Assembly: GCF_014132355.1 (NCBI RefSeq)
Contig: NZ_BLZO01000050.1
Location: 1-38,571, forward strand
Length of the DNA: 38,571 nt
Direction: 5' to 3'
Source of the DNA: Okeania sp. KiyG1
GTDB taxonomy: Bacteria > Cyanobacteriota > Cyanobacteriia > Cyanobacteriales > Microcoleaceae
Shown here piece after piece: positions 1 through 8,709 of the stretch. The position numbers and the translations under genes were made by a program. The notes below the pieces were generated by a model. The model saw only the letters and a program-made list of their open reading frames with translations, was not told the DNA's origin and made no database searches. Numbering within the stretch: the first letter of the stretch is position 1; each line of letters opens with the position of its first letter.

Positions 1-1172
1 AGGTATTCAGCAACGGGTAGAAATTCTCAAGGTACTTTATCGTCAAGCAAAAATTTTAATTTTAGATGAACCTACAGCAGTTTTAACTCCAGCAGAAGTA
101 CATTCTTGCTGAATATTTTGCGACAGTTAGGCAGCAAATAATCACACAATTATTTTTATCAGTCATAAACTAGAAGAAGTAATGAATGTTTGTGATACTG
201 TCACAATTTTACGTCGGGGAAAAGTGGTAGATACTATCAAAACAGCAGCAACTACTGCCCATAAATTAGCTAAAATAATGGTAGGTCGAGAAGTCAATTT
301 AATTCCCACAGGAATTACGCAAATTAACCTTGAAAACGCCATAAGTAGGGGCGTTAACGTAGTTGTGCGTAGCCAATGGCATTCGCCCTCACTGATTTAG
401 TTTCCGTGCGTAAGTCCTGTCCCAATAAAATTGCTGCGGAAAAAGGTAAAATTATTCTAGAAGTGAAAATATAGAAGTCAAAAATGACCGAGGTTTATCT
501 ACAGTAAATAATTTATCTTTTCAATTGCATAGTGGAGAAATTTTAGGAGTAGCAGGAGTCGATGGCAATGGTCAAAGAGAATTAGCCGATGCTATTAACG
601 GTTTGCGTTTTGTGGAGAGAGGAAAGATCGAATTTGTAGACAATTTAAAAGTTGGATATATTCCCGAAGACCGCCAGAAAATGGGGTTAATTATGAATTT
701 TAGTATTGCTCGGAATTTGATTTTGAAATTGTTTAAGTTTTTGCCTTTTTGTCGTTATGGTTTTTTGCAGTCCGAAGTAATAAATAATCACGGGAAAAAT
801 GCCATAGAAAAATTTGATATTCGTGCCAGTCATCCACAATTAAAAGTCAATCAACTTTCTGGAGGAAACCAACAAAAAATTATCCTAGCACGGGAACTTT
901 CTGGAAAACCAACATTAATAGTAGCAATGCAACCTACCCGTGGTTTAGATATCGGTGCTACAGAATATGTACAACAAGCTTTACTTGCTCAAAAACAACA
1001 GGGGGCAGCTATCTTATATATTTCCACAGAATTAGAAGAAGTCATGGCAATGAGCGATCGTATTGCCATTATATATGAAGGTAAGTTTGTTGATATTCTA
1101 GATGCTGCCACCGCTACAGTTGAAGAGGTAGGTTTATTAATGACATCCGGTAAAAAACCATTGATACCGTAG
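1..1172 (+). pseudogene. Broken ABC transporter ATPase (simple sugar/nucleoside type), 5' end outside window
   Basis: This is the remnant of a duplicated-ABC ATPase of the kind that powers ribose/galactose or BMP-type nucleoside importers. The first half shows a Walker B ([15 protein letters not shown]) and an H-loop ([12 protein letters not shown]). The second half shows a Walker A variant (GVDGNGQREL), the D-Q segment YIPEDRQ, the signature LSGGNQQK, and AMQPTRGLDIGA. It is not translatable. Around 110-142 two compensating indels put stops (TGA, TAG) in frame. A 111-bp MITE sits at 309-419. One base is missing near 467, so that removing the MITE plus one target copy reads LIPNKIAAEKGKIILEV before the frame slips again. 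The longest surviving piece is 525-1172. The family assignment is secure; which substrate it served cannot be told, since no permease or binding protein is in view. Confidence 0.9.
309..419. mobile_element. MITE family A, copy 1 (5-bp target duplication TCCCA), inserted in the ABC ATPase gene
   Basis: The element starts CAGGAATTACGCA and ends TGCGTAAGTCCTG, an imperfect terminal inverted repeat. TCCCA stands directly before it (304-308) and directly after it (420-424). Deleting the element with one TCCCA restores an open ABC-ATPase frame across the join. The interior carries GTAGGGGCG-like and GCATTCGCCC-like arms. It matches the copies at 33224-33398 and 38266-38378. No transposase is encoded, so it must be moved in trans. 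Confidence 0.88.
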
Positions 1173-1280
1173 GTTGGGTTTTTGCTGGTACTGACATAAA
1201 ATGCTCCGCAACATAAAAAGCGCAAGCGCAACCCAACAAAGACCAATATGTGTTGAGTTCCCTGACTCAACCCAACCTAC
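1169..1280. repeat. Inverted-repeat element with GTAGGTTGGGTT ends
   Basis: GTAGGTTGGGTT at 1169-1180 is matched by its exact reverse complement at 1269-1280, with about 88 bp between. The stop codon of the ABC ATPase remnant (1170-1172) lies inside the left arm. The element sits between two convergent genes, so the transcribed hairpin could act as a bidirectional terminator. That function is inferred. Confidence 0.6.
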
Positions 1281-1296
1281 TAACTGCTTCTTCAAA

Positions 1297-1920
1297 TTAG
1301 TTTTTATGAAAAATCACAGACAAATTATTTGCAGGCATTTCTACCATCTCCACAAACCTTAACCCCTCCTTCTCCGCTACTGCTATAACATCCTCTAAAT
1401 TTCTCAATCCCCACTCAGGATCTTGAGAACGCAAAGACTCATCAAAACTCAGATTACTCGGTGCAGTATGTTCCCCACCTTGTTTGTATGGACCGTACAA
1501 ATATAGCACCCCATCCTTCGGTAACAAACGTCCCGCACCTGCCATTAATCCCAGACAAGTTGACCAGGGACTAATATGAATCATATTAATATTGACAATA
1601 GCAGCAATCTCAATACCTTCTTTTTCCACCGCCCAAACTGACTCTCGCACATCAATATCAAGAGGAGAATGCAGATTATCTGACGGACTATGTTGTTGCC
1701 AAGCTACAATACTATCGCGCAACATTGGGTTAGGGTCAGAAGGAAACCACTGACGAGGTTGCAACTGGGGAGAAAAGAAAACAGAATGTTCTCCCGTACC
1801 ACTAGCAATTTCTAAAATATTTCCCGTTGGCGGCAAAACTCGCTGTAGCACTTCCAAAATAAATGAGCGGTTGCGCTCAGTTGCGGGAGCATATTCCCGA
1901 GCATCGCTAAAAGAAGTCAT
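1297..1920 (-). CDS. DUF938 family SAM-dependent methyltransferase
   Basis: The product has 207 residues, the normal length of the DUF938 family, a class I methyltransferase-like fold of unknown substrate. The SAM-binding loop is seen as LEIASGTGEHS at about residues 36-46. After it come PSDPNP, a second family-typical segment INMIHISPW, and YGPYKQGG near residue 140. The N-terminus (SDAREYAPATERN) also fits the family. There is no signal peptide or membrane segment, so it is cytoplasmic. It faces the ABC remnant tail to tail across a 112-bp inverted repeat, and heptad repeats begin just upstream of its start. No operon partner is visible. The substrate is unknown. Confidence 0.88.
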   Translation of the reverse strand: MTSFSDAREYAPATERNRSFILEVLQRVLPPTGNILEIASGTGEHSVFFSPQLQPRQWFPSDPNPMLRDSIVAWQQHSPSDNLHSPLDIDVRESVWAVEKEGIEIAAIVNINMIHISPWSTCLGLMAGAGRLLPKDGVLYLYGPYKQGGEHTAPSNLSFDESLRSQDPEWGLRNLEDVIAVAEKEGLRFVEMVEMPANNLSVIFHKN

Positions 1921-2007
1921 AGTTCAAGAATTTAGAATTTAGAATTTAGAATTTAGAATTTAGAATTTAGAATTTAGAATTTAGAATTACTTCTTCTTAG
2001 TAAATAA

Positions 2008-2134
2008 TATAAAATCCGGATAATTACTATATCCAAGTCATTGCGACTGGAACGGAGTGGAAGGAAGCAATCTCAAGGGTGCGCGGAGATTGCTTCCTAT
2101 CGTCGCAATGACGACTGTTTAACCGGATTTTATA
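2008..2134. repeat. Inverted-repeat element, ends TATAAAATCCGG / CCGGATTTTATA
   Basis: The 12-bp ends are perfect reverse complements. Inner arms (CATTGCGAC with GTCGCAATG; GGAAGCAATCTC with GAGATTGCTTCC) extend the fold almost to the centre, so the whole 127 bp can form one long hairpin. It resembles the TTGCGA/GATTGCTTC repeats that are widespread in bacterial intergenic DNA. No coding content. Confidence 0.7.
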
Positions 2135-2356
2135 TAAGAGGATTGACTCAAAGGAAAATTTTTCTTTATTATCCCCGTTCAAGAATTTAGAATTTAGAAT
2201 TTAGAATTTAGAATTACATCTTGCGATCAATTAAGAGGATTGACAAAGAGATGAAAATTTTTCTTTATTATCCCCTTCAAAGGCTATGCTTTAAACCACA
2301 ATTTTTCGGTAATGATTAAATTTTTTTACTAGCTATTAGCTTTTAGCATTCAGCTT

Positions 2357-2384
2357 GTAGGGGCGAATGGCCATTCGCCCCTAC
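2357..2384. repeat. 28-bp perfect palindrome, GTAGGGG...CCCCTAC
   Basis: The 28 bases equal their own reverse complement with no loop; the centre is AATGG|CCATT. The outer GTAGGGG matches the arms inside MITE family A and the second palindrome at 32937-32964. Confidence 0.75.
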
Positions 2385-2478
2385 TTGGGTTAAAACCCCG
2401 GTTTCTAAACCGGAAGCGGAGGGGTTAAAATCCTTCTAAACATTTTTCCTGACTGCTGACTGCTGACTGCTTATTTTA

Positions 2479-2798
2479 CGGGACTGGCGCGATTCGAACG
2501 CGCGACCTAGCGCTTCAGATTTGTGTGAGTTTCCCCACTCTCTGGACTATCCCTTCACCATAGCTCCAAAATAGCTTTAGGTGGTGGCCTAGTTTAAGCA
2601 GAATTTTATTTCTCCTCAAAACTCTAGTCTCTGCACCTTCTTCACCAATAATTAGGTAAAGCTTGGCTCAAGATTACCATATCTACAAATAATAGACTTA
2701 GGCTTCCTTGAATTTGACCACATTCACTCACGGAGTTTCCTCACATGGTGCCCGATACTTCAGGAGGCGCTTGCTCTATCCATCTGAGCCACAGCCCC
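2479..2798 (-). tRNA. trnR-CCU: tRNA-Arg (anticodon CCU), split by a group I intron
   Basis: Read on the minus strand, the 5' exon is 2798-2762 (37 nt) and the 3' exon is 2515-2479 (37 nt). The acceptor stem GGGGCTG pairs with CAGTCCC (one G-U pair) and the discriminator base is G. The D arm is GCTC/GAGC. The anticodon stem AGCGC pairs with GCGCT around the loop CT-CCT-AA, and the T arm contains GTTCGAATC. CCA is not encoded. The intron falls after base 36, right behind the anticodon, leaving U as the last 5'-exon base and G as the last intron base, as group I splicing needs. This tRNA reads AGG codons. Confidence 0.93.
2516..2761 (-). ncRNA. Self-splicing group I intron in tRNA-Arg(CCU)
   Basis: The 246-nt insertion carries the conserved group I core in the right order on the minus strand. 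First comes a P3/P4-like GTCAAATTCAAGGAAGCC, then the P/Q segment TAATCTTGAGCCAAGC. Next is the P7/R segment AAGGTGCAGAGACT, followed by a late ATAGTCC element and a terminal hairpin with a GAAA-type loop. The last base is G. It has no homing-endonuclease ORF and is as small as the classic cyanobacterial tRNA introns. The P1 guide could not be assigned firmly; GGGC downstream of the 5' splice site can pair only partly with the exon end. Confidence 0.9.
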
Positions 2799-2859
2799 AT
2801 ATTTTTGAGTAGTCAGTAGAATATTTAACTTTTATGCAAAATACTCTACATATCAACCT

Positions 2860-3480
2860 TGACATACTCCCGTCGTTGTGCTTGAGCGACAACGCCGGAT
2901 TCTTCAACCCGCAAAGGAGTTGCTGTTTATACAGAGGTGATGCCCTCCCCCTGTGTTCTTATATTATAACATGGTCGCTTTTATCCCGACGTTCCCTTGC
3001 AAGAGAACGCGGGACTTCTCACTATTTTTTGTTAATTGTGACATTCTCCTACATCAAATCAAAGATTATGATATAGGCATCCCTTCCTCACGGACGCGGG
3101 CTTTCTGTTTTGCTGGCGCAACGCTGCGCGTTACATGTCGCGGAGCGAAACACAGGGAGTGCAACCACTTAACCCTCACACAGACAGAGACGATGAGACC
3201 CACCGCCTTTTTGTACTAAACAATTCTGTACTCCAGAAAGTTCCCTCAAGAGTTTTACCTTTTCACGGGTTGAGCGGTGAACTTCACCAATTGAACCCCA
3301 TACTCGCTATTTGTTTTCATGGTTCTCTCAGGTGCGTACTACCGCTACTCCTTATATAATCAAGAATAACACAAAAAAGCACACAATGCAAGCTCTAAGC
3401 GGACGCTACGCGGTTTATTTGTTGATCGGCAATTCCCTCCCGTTAACATTTGTATAACGGGAGACCCCTTGCCGACATCA
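2860..3480 (-). mobile_element. Degraded IS200/IS605-like stretch (possible end and guide-RNA region)
   Basis: No reading frame here looks real. At 2862-2915 the sequence resembles the end of TnpB-type elements: TTGACATACTCCC next to the hairpin CGTTGT-loop-ACAACG and then GGATTCTTCAACCCGC. The rest holds further hairpins, for example the CCCGTTA...TAACGGG dyad at about 3422-3478, just behind chlP, and a nested GCGGAGC-type small repeat at 3110-3165. No transposase motif survives. The identity is a resemblance only. Confidence 0.35.
3422..3478. terminator. Long interrupted dyad behind chlP, possible terminator
   Basis: TCGGCAA...TCCCGTTA on the left is matched by TAACGGGA...TTGCCGA on the right, with an 11-nt centre. 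It lies 20-80 bases past the chlP stop. There is no clean U-run, so termination is inferred from position. It could instead be the end of the mobile remnant beside it. Confidence 0.4.
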
Positions 3481-3500
3481 AAGTTGGATTTTAACTAAAT

Positions 3501-4721
3501 TTAAGGTGCTAGAGCATTACCCCGGAGAAGACTACCAATAGTTTTAGCAGTAATCTTCATCTGAACTAAAGGATTAGCAGGTACGACAGTCTTGTACAAA
3601 TAACTATCAAAAGTTAGCTTCTGCACATCCAGGTCAGCACACATTTCTACAAAAGCTTCGCGAGTAGCATCAGAACGATAGAATACTCTCTGTAAAATAT
3701 CTAATACTGTATAAGTCATGCCATACTTCTTATCCCACCGCTTCAGATAAAGTTTTAAATCTGCTTCAGTAGGAATAGTCGCACCATTATTAGAAGTCTC
3801 CACAATAGTTTCAGCACACATCCGAGCAGACTTAGCCGCAAAATAAATACCTTCACCAGAAGACTTAGTTACAGTACCAGCAGCATCTCCCACTAGAGCA
3901 ACTCTACCACGAACCCGACGAGGACGAGGATGTTCAGGAATTGGGTGAGCTTCTACCTTGATGATTTCTCCACCTTCCAAACGCTTTGCAGCACGAGCGC
4001 GAATACCTGCTTGTAACTGTTTAATTCTGGCCTGGTTAGGTTTCATTGTGCCAGTACCCACAGCAACGTGGTCATGTTTGGGGAATACCCAAGCATAGAA
4101 ATCTGGGGAAACATCATCACCCACATACATCTCTGCTAGATCTTCATAATATGCCATGAGATGTTCTGGCAGACGAATACGCTCTTGGAAAGCGATCGCG
4201 TAATTATAATCTCCAGCATCAATGGCCTTCGCTATACGGGAGTTGGCCCCATCAGCTCCAATAACTAAATCTACTTTTAAGGTCTTAGCTATTCCTTGGA
4301 CATTACCTTCTGAATGGTCAGAGTAATGAAGAGTGTAGGGGTCTCTATCATTAGAAGGAATATCCAGTTTATAAACCGTGCCATTAATCAGGTTAGCTCC
4401 GAGAGAAGCTGCTCGGTCTCTCAGGAAGCCATCTAAAACTTCCCGACGGCACATACCTATATATTCATCTTGTTTTCGTATATGGATATCCACCTCAACA
4501 TTAGAGGGAGATATCATTTTCATATTTCTGACGCGGCGATCGATAATTTCTGATGGTAGGTCAAATTCACTAACCATACACAGAGGAATAGCTCCACCGC
4601 AAGGTTTAGCATTATCTAGTTTACGTTCAAATAAATAAGTTTCAATACCTGCTTTTACTAAAGTTTCAGCAGCAGATGAACCTGCTGGGCCAGAACCAAC
4701 TACAGCAACTCTTAGAGTCAA
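3501..4721 (-). CDS. chlP: Geranylgeranyl reductase ChlP
   Basis: ChlP reduces the geranylgeranyl chain of chlorophyll, or geranylgeranyl diphosphate, to phytyl with NADPH. It therefore supplies the chlorophyll tail and tocopherol precursors at the thylakoid membrane. The 406-residue product is full length. An FAD/NAD dinucleotide fold is seen at the N-terminus (VVGSGPAGSSAAE, residues 7-19). The family motif KPCGGAIP follows near residue 40 and a second FAD segment, GRVALVGDAAGTV, near residue 285. The SGEGIYFAAKSAR stretch typical of the geranylgeranyl reductase family comes next. The gene appears to be monocistronic and is flanked by repeats on both sides. The frame is intact. Confidence 0.97.
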   Translation of the reverse strand: MTLRVAVVGSGPAGSSAAETLVKAGIETYLFERKLDNAKPCGGAIPLCMVSEFDLPSEIIDRRVRNMKMISPSNVEVDIHIRKQDEYIGMCRREVLDGFLRDRAASLGANLINGTVYKLDIPSNDRDPYTLHYSDHSEGNVQGIAKTLKVDLVIGADGANSRIAKAIDAGDYNYAIAFQERIRLPEHLMAYYEDLAEMYVGDDVSPDFYAWVFPKHDHVAVGTGTMKPNQARIKQLQAGIRARAAKRLEGGEIIKVEAHPIPEHPRPRRVRGRVALVGDAAGTVTKSSGEGIYFAAKSARMCAETIVETSNNGATIPTEADLKLYLKRWDKKYGMTYTVLDILQRVFYRSDATREAFVEMCADLDVQKLTFDSYLYKTVVPANPLVQMKITAKTIGSLLRGNALAP

Positions 4722-5571
4722 AGGTCTTCTCCCAATCTTTTTTTATACTTACAAATTGGGATGGTATCACGGACTTGTGTGTCATAGTTGATTCTCTGAG
4801 GGTATGTGAAGAAATTGCAACAGACCTTAATACTTTGATACTTTTTCTGAAAATGGACTTCTTTCAAGAATTTAGAATTTAGAATTTAGAATTTAGAATT
4901 ACCTCTTCTTTTCAAGGAGAGGATTGGGTTAAAAGGACTTTTTTTCTTCTCTTGGTCGATTGGATATGGCGAGGAGACCTGCTCTTGACAGAGCTGCTCC
5001 GCTTTATATGTTGCGGAGCAAAACGCCATCCCTCGACCGCTTTTTTCTCCATGAATAGAGAGGTTTTATACATTAATTTTTGGTAATTTTTGAAGAAGGC
5101 AGAAAGCAGAAGGCAGAAGGGAAAATTGCTTATGGATAGTCAACGACCAGCCACCCTGTCTTATAACATTTTGAAAAAGAATGTTACAAAACTCTAATTA
5201 TAGGCAACAGGGAACAGACAACAGAGATTAGTAGCAAACATTTATCAAAATAACATGGGTCGCCCAACCCCGCCTTTTAAGGCGAAATATTTTGGAGCTT
5301 TTCTCAAATCCTTACTTTCCCCTCCTCCACGGTCGGGGTTAGGGGTGGGTTGGGAGGGGTTAGGGGTGGGTTAACTTCTGACTTCTGACTTCTGACTTCT
5401 GACTTCGTTAACACCCCTGGTATTATAATCCCAAACAATTTTCAGCACCGTGTAGACGGTGGGGTATTAAACCTACTGCAGAAAAGATAAAAATAGGCAA
5501 TAGAGGTAAATCTTGGGAAATGAGGGTTTAATTTTTGTAGTATAAATTGGCCTGAATTAATATCTTCTTTT
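4722..5571. repeat. 850-bp gene-free gap of interspersed repeats between chlP and the YidD-like gene
   Basis: I see no gene. The chlP promoter should lie in the first 100 bases. Then come TTTAGAA heptads (4864-4902). Next is one copy of an interspersed repeat (4952-5050) that also occurs at 21779-21850 and, inverted, at about 20265-20370. This copy carries an extra 45-bp GCTCCGC...GCGGAGC hairpin. GGGGTTAGGGGTGGGT repeats, CTTCTGA heptads (5376-5404) and a segment at 5418-5475 similar to 23775-23830 follow. Confidence 0.7.
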
Positions 5572-5973
5572 ATGAATAAAATTGCTGTTGCTTTGATTGA
5601 CGGATATCAGCAGTACATTTCGCCGAGAAAAGGATTTTCTTGTGCCCATAGAATATTGTACGGTGATGAATCTTGTTCTCAATATATAAAGCGTATGTTT
5701 ATGGAGCAAGATTTTTTGACAGCTATTCAAGCTGCACGTCAAAGGTTTAAAGCTTGTAAAGAGGCTAATCAGACTTTGAAGTTACAAGCAGTTAGTCTCG
5801 AAAAGAAATCCAAAAAAAAACAAGGTTCTAAGTTCATTAATTGTTGTGGTGATGTAGCGGAAGAGAGCTGTGAGTCTGTATTGCCAGACTGTAATGACTG
5901 TGATTTCCCAGAATTAGATTGTGGTAGCTGTGAATTAGATTGTAGTCCAAACTTTGACTGTTGTGGTTCGTAA
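5572..5973 (+). CDS. YidD-like membrane-insertion factor with cysteine-rich C-terminal tail
   Basis: Residues 1-65 follow the YidD pattern: ALIDGYQQYISPRKGFSC, a second conserved region with a Ser-Cys pair (DESCSQYIKRMF), then AIQAARQRFKACKEA. YidD is a small peripheral inner-membrane protein that helps YidC/Sec insert membrane proteins. This protein has 133 residues, against roughly 70-90 usually. The extra part is a lysine-rich linker (KKSKKKQGSK) and a tail with ten cysteines in about 45 residues, spaced as CC, C..C and CC, with many Asp and Glu. The tail could bind metal, but that is inference. The region before the start has no clear ribosome site. No operon partner is seen. Confidence 0.8.
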   Translation: MNKIAVALIDGYQQYISPRKGFSCAHRILYGDESCSQYIKRMFMEQDFLTAIQAARQRFKACKEANQTLKLQAVSLEKKSKKKQGSKFINCCGDVAEESCESVLPDCNDCDFPELDCGSCELDCSPNFDCCGS

Positions 5974-6452
5974 TCATCATAGGTATAGTTGGCAAATATC
6001 CAGTCTATTAGACATCTCCACCAAAAGAGGGAGTAGGGAGTAGGGAACCCACCCTAACCCCTCCCAGGAGGGGAAAGAATTGATAATTTCTATGGGATGA
6101 TTGATTTTATTTTTTATTATTGGAGAAGTCTATTACTTTTAGGAATGATGGAATAGCTCAAACATAGGAATGTTAATACCAATTCACTTTAAGAAAGTCA
6201 CAAATAGTTTCAAACTTTCAATGTTGAATAATTGCCTGAAACTATTGTCTTGTCAGAATTTTTAGTAACCTCAAATCTAACTTCTGACTTCTGAGTTCCG
6301 TGAAACGGTATAAGCTCCTTCTTTGTACTATAAATTTCCGGTGGTGGTGCATTGTAATTATTTTTGTTACCAGACACAGTAGTGGGAGCATCTTGCTCCC
6401 TTGCTTCGAGGATGCCCTAAATCGCGGGCAAGATGCCCACACTAGCTTATTC
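5974..6452. repeat. 479-bp gene-free gap with GTGGGAGCATCTTGC-type hairpins
   Basis: Between the YidD-like gene and the dus gene there is no convincing ORF. Inverted repeats at 6379-6444 are the clear feature: GGGAGCATCTTGCTCCC folds on itself, and GTGGGAGCATCTTGC also pairs with GCAAGATGCCCAC. This lies just behind the dus stop and could terminate it. A GGGAGTA repeat and GGGAGGGG-type purine runs lie at 6030-6080. Confidence 0.6.
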
Positions 6453-7480
6453 CTATTTACCATTACTATGCAGGACTACCAAATTTTCAATTACCTTGTC
6501 AATCAAATCGCAACCTTGTTCCACCGTTTCCACTTTTGCCAATTGACCCCGCAACTCCCCTGCTCCAGGAAAACCCTTTGCATACCAAGTCATGTGTTTG
6601 CGAGCTTGACGAATACCGCGATCGCCCTTATATTCCCATAGTGCTTGTAAATGTTCTTTAGCACATTCCAGTTTTTCTACTGCAGTGGGGGCTACTTTTT
6701 CTGCACCATTTTTCAAGAAATAATCAATTTCTCCCACCAAAAAAGGATAACCCAAAGTACCACGGGAACACATTACCCCATCAGCACCAGTTTCTTCCAA
6801 ACAACGTATTGCAGCATCCACAGAGAAAATATCCCCATTGGCAATAACTGGAATAGAAAGTATTTCCTTAACTTTTGTAATCCACTCCCATTTTGCCGGG
6901 CCATTATATCCTTGGGCACGAGTCCGACCATGTAAAGTTAACATTTGGGCACCAGCATCTTCCATTCTTTTCGCAAATTCAAGGATATTAATTTCTTTAT
7001 TACTCCAACCAATTCTTGTTTTTACAGTAACAGGAACAGGTACAGCTTTTACAACTTTACTAACAATTTCTCCAGCTAATTCTGGTTGTCTTAATAATGA
7101 GGAACCACCGCCATTTTTAGTTATTTTATTAACAGGACAACCCATATTAATATCAACAGTATCCGCCCCTTCTTTTACAGCCATTTCTGCTGCTTCTGCC
7201 AAAAATCTGGGCGACAATCAAATAATTGAATACTAATTGGTCGTTCATTATTATCAACCTCCATTATTTGAGGTAATTCTTTCACATAATGTAATCCTGT
7301 AGCATTTACCATTTCGGTATACATCATTGACTCTGGAGCATGGCGACGTACTAAACGACGAAATACTAAGTCTGTTACACCAGATAATGGTGATTGGAGA
7401 ACGCGACTTTTAACTTCAAAGTTGCCAATTTTGAGTGGAGTAGCTAATTTTTGTTTTAATTCAGGAGATAGAACAGTCAT
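6453..7480 (-). pseudogene. dus: tRNA-dihydrouridine synthase (DusB-like), one frameshift
   Basis: Dus enzymes reduce uridine to dihydrouridine in the tRNA D-loop with FMN and NADPH. The N-terminal part (7480 to about 7205) has ATPLKIGNFEVKSRVLQSPLSGVTD and SIQLFDCRPDF. The rest, in another frame, continues LAEAAEMAV, then DINMGCPVNKITKNGGGSSLL with the catalytic Cys, VKTRIGW and TLHGRTRAQGY, and later GDIFS and CSRGTLG for FMN phosphate binding. The join reads perfectly (DFLAEAAEMAV) if one T is restored in the run complementary to 7201-7205. The repaired length is 342 residues, normal for the family. The lesion is either a real one-base loss or a homopolymer error; a working gene remains possible. 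Confidence 0.9.
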
Positions 7481-7487
7481 TTCAGTT

Positions 7488-7625
7488 ATCAGTAGTTTTG
7501 TTGTCTAAACTGATACGATTATATCTCAAAAACCTAGATTTAGTCAGTTACTTTTTTAACAACGTTCCACCCAGATAGCTATTGAAGGGGCGATCGCTCT
7601 TTTTCCAGTTTAGGGAAAGCGATCG
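7488..7625 (-). promoter_or_regulatory. dus upstream region, first copy of a ~140-bp direct repeat, with TATAAT box
   Basis: On the minus strand a consensus -10 box TATAAT lies at 7523-7518, about 38 bases ahead of the dus start; no good -35 is seen. The region from 7488 to about 7625 recurs at 9301-9440 with only scattered differences, including the box and two HIP1 sites. The second copy precedes the DUF433 gene in the same orientation. Confidence 0.6.
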
Positions 7626-7665
7626 CTTTTTCGTATTCCAGAAATTTTAAGCCATTGATTACTAG

Positions 7666-8082
7666 CTAATTGTCTCTCAGCAAGGCATAAAATCCTTCTT
7701 GCGTAAAATGGCGATCGTAAGTCATTATTTCCCATAAGTTCTGTTCTTTCATAACTAGCATGGAAGCACAGTCGGTGAGACTATAGCCTTTGTCCAGTCG
7801 TTGTTGGTAAAATTTCATTGCCTTCTCAAATTGGTCGGCGGTTTGGGGAATAATTTCTATGTTTGGATCGCCACGCAAAGCTTCAACGATTTCTATTGCA
7901 ACCTGTCGCAGGTATTCTCCTCGGTTGGAGAAAGCGTTCAGTAGCTCAGTTAGTACCATTTCGGTAGTTACGCCAGCATAGACACCATTACTTTCAGATA
8001 CTGCGAGGGCTTTATTGTGTAAATCGTCGCGTTCGTCTGCCAGAGCTTGAAGATAAGAAGTATCTAAAAATATCCGTTTCAC
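7666..8082 (-). CDS. PIN-domain ribonuclease toxin (VapC-like)
   Basis: The 138-residue product is a typical PIN toxin, which cleaves RNA when not held by its antitoxin. The acidic metal-binding set is visible: D7 in FLDTS, E46 in LTELLN, D104 in SLTDCASM, and D123 in TYDRHF. Its start overlaps the end of the preceding 83-residue gene by four bases, the usual antitoxin-toxin arrangement. It is the first of two toxin-like pairs between the duplicated dus upstream regions. All residues needed for activity are present. The RNA target is unknown. Confidence 0.88.
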   Translation of the reverse strand: MKRIFLDTSYLQALADERDDLHNKALAVSESNGVYAGVTTEMVLTELLNAFSNRGEYLRQVAIEIVEALRGDPNIEIIPQTADQFEKAMKFYQQRLDKGYSLTDCASMLVMKEQNLWEIMTYDRHFTQEGFYALLRDN

Positions 8083-8330
8083 TCTTTTGTTGGCATCCCA
8101 TACATATAGCTTTCAAAGTTGCGGGCAAAATCTGTCGGCAGTTTTTCCCATTCTTCCCGAGGTACTTTAGCGCCTATTTCTTGGATTTTCTGCCAGAAAG
8201 GTTTTGCTACAGGTTCTGTATGAGATTTTTCCAAGGCAATTTTTTCTAGAATTAGAGTGGCAATACCATCTTGTTCTGATTCTGGAAGTTTGGCTAGGGC
8301 TGCGATCGCTTCTTCTAATCGTTTTGTCAT
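8079..8330 (-). CDS. Putative antitoxin of the VapC-like toxin
   Basis: The 83-residue protein is acidic and lacks membrane segments. It starts MTKRLEEAIAALAKLPESEQ, a helical beginning common in small cyanobacterial antitoxins whose next residues read D-x-IATLILEKI. The middle (FWQKIQEIGAKVPREEWEKLP) looks like the toxin-binding tail. The call rests mainly on size and on the 4-bp overlap with the PIN toxin gene. I do not recognise a defined DNA-binding fold, so the regulatory role is inferred. Confidence 0.7.
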   Translation of the reverse strand: MTKRLEEAIAALAKLPESEQDGIATLILEKIALEKSHTEPVAKPFWQKIQEIGAKVPREEWEKLPTDFARNFESYMYGMPTKE

Positions 8331-8709
8331 CTTTATGATTGGTTTTCTAGTGCTTCTTTTTCAGGGTAGCGCGACGGTGTTAAGTTTGTCAAGGTGGTTT
8401 GGGGCGATCGCTTTTACTGGTTATAATACTAATCGAAAAATCCATTGATATAAAATCTGGTAGCATCGGTATAATTCAGCATTAAGGAAAAATAGTCAAT
8501 ATTGTAGGGGCACCATTCGGAGCTATGCGTCAGCAAACGGCCGAAAGCTTGCGCATAACTATCGTTAACGCCCCTACTGACGGTATAATTATATTACTCC
8601 GAAGCCAGGGTATTTGATATGACATCATTATAGTAATGGTTTTCGATTTGTTAAGGTGGCAAAAAGCGATCGCGACCAGTATGCAAGGGCGATCGCTCCT
8701 CAGCTATCG
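8331..8709. repeat. 379-bp gap between two toxin-antitoxin pairs, with a MITE-A-related hairpin
   Basis: No gene is seen. GTAGGGGC near 8503 and GCCCCTAC near 8577 form an inverted repeat about 75 bp apart. The inner sequence CATAACTATCGTTAACGCCCCTAC is shared with MITE family A at 33224-33398, but the CAGGACTTACGCA ends are missing. HIP1 sites lie on both sides (8404 and 8665-8695). Confidence 0.55.

Larger units (their letters stand above)
1921..2478. repeat. Gene-free stretch with heptad runs, a hairpin element and a perfect palindrome
   Basis: Between the methyltransferase and the tRNA I see no gene. The stretch holds a run of the heptamer TTTAGAA (about nine units, 1926-1987) and a shorter run of it at 2181-2214. 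An inverted-repeat element spans 2008-2134 and a 28-bp perfect palindrome spans 2357-2384. Heptads of the TGCTGAC type run from about 2449 to 2470 beside the tRNA 3' end. Confidence 0.8.
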
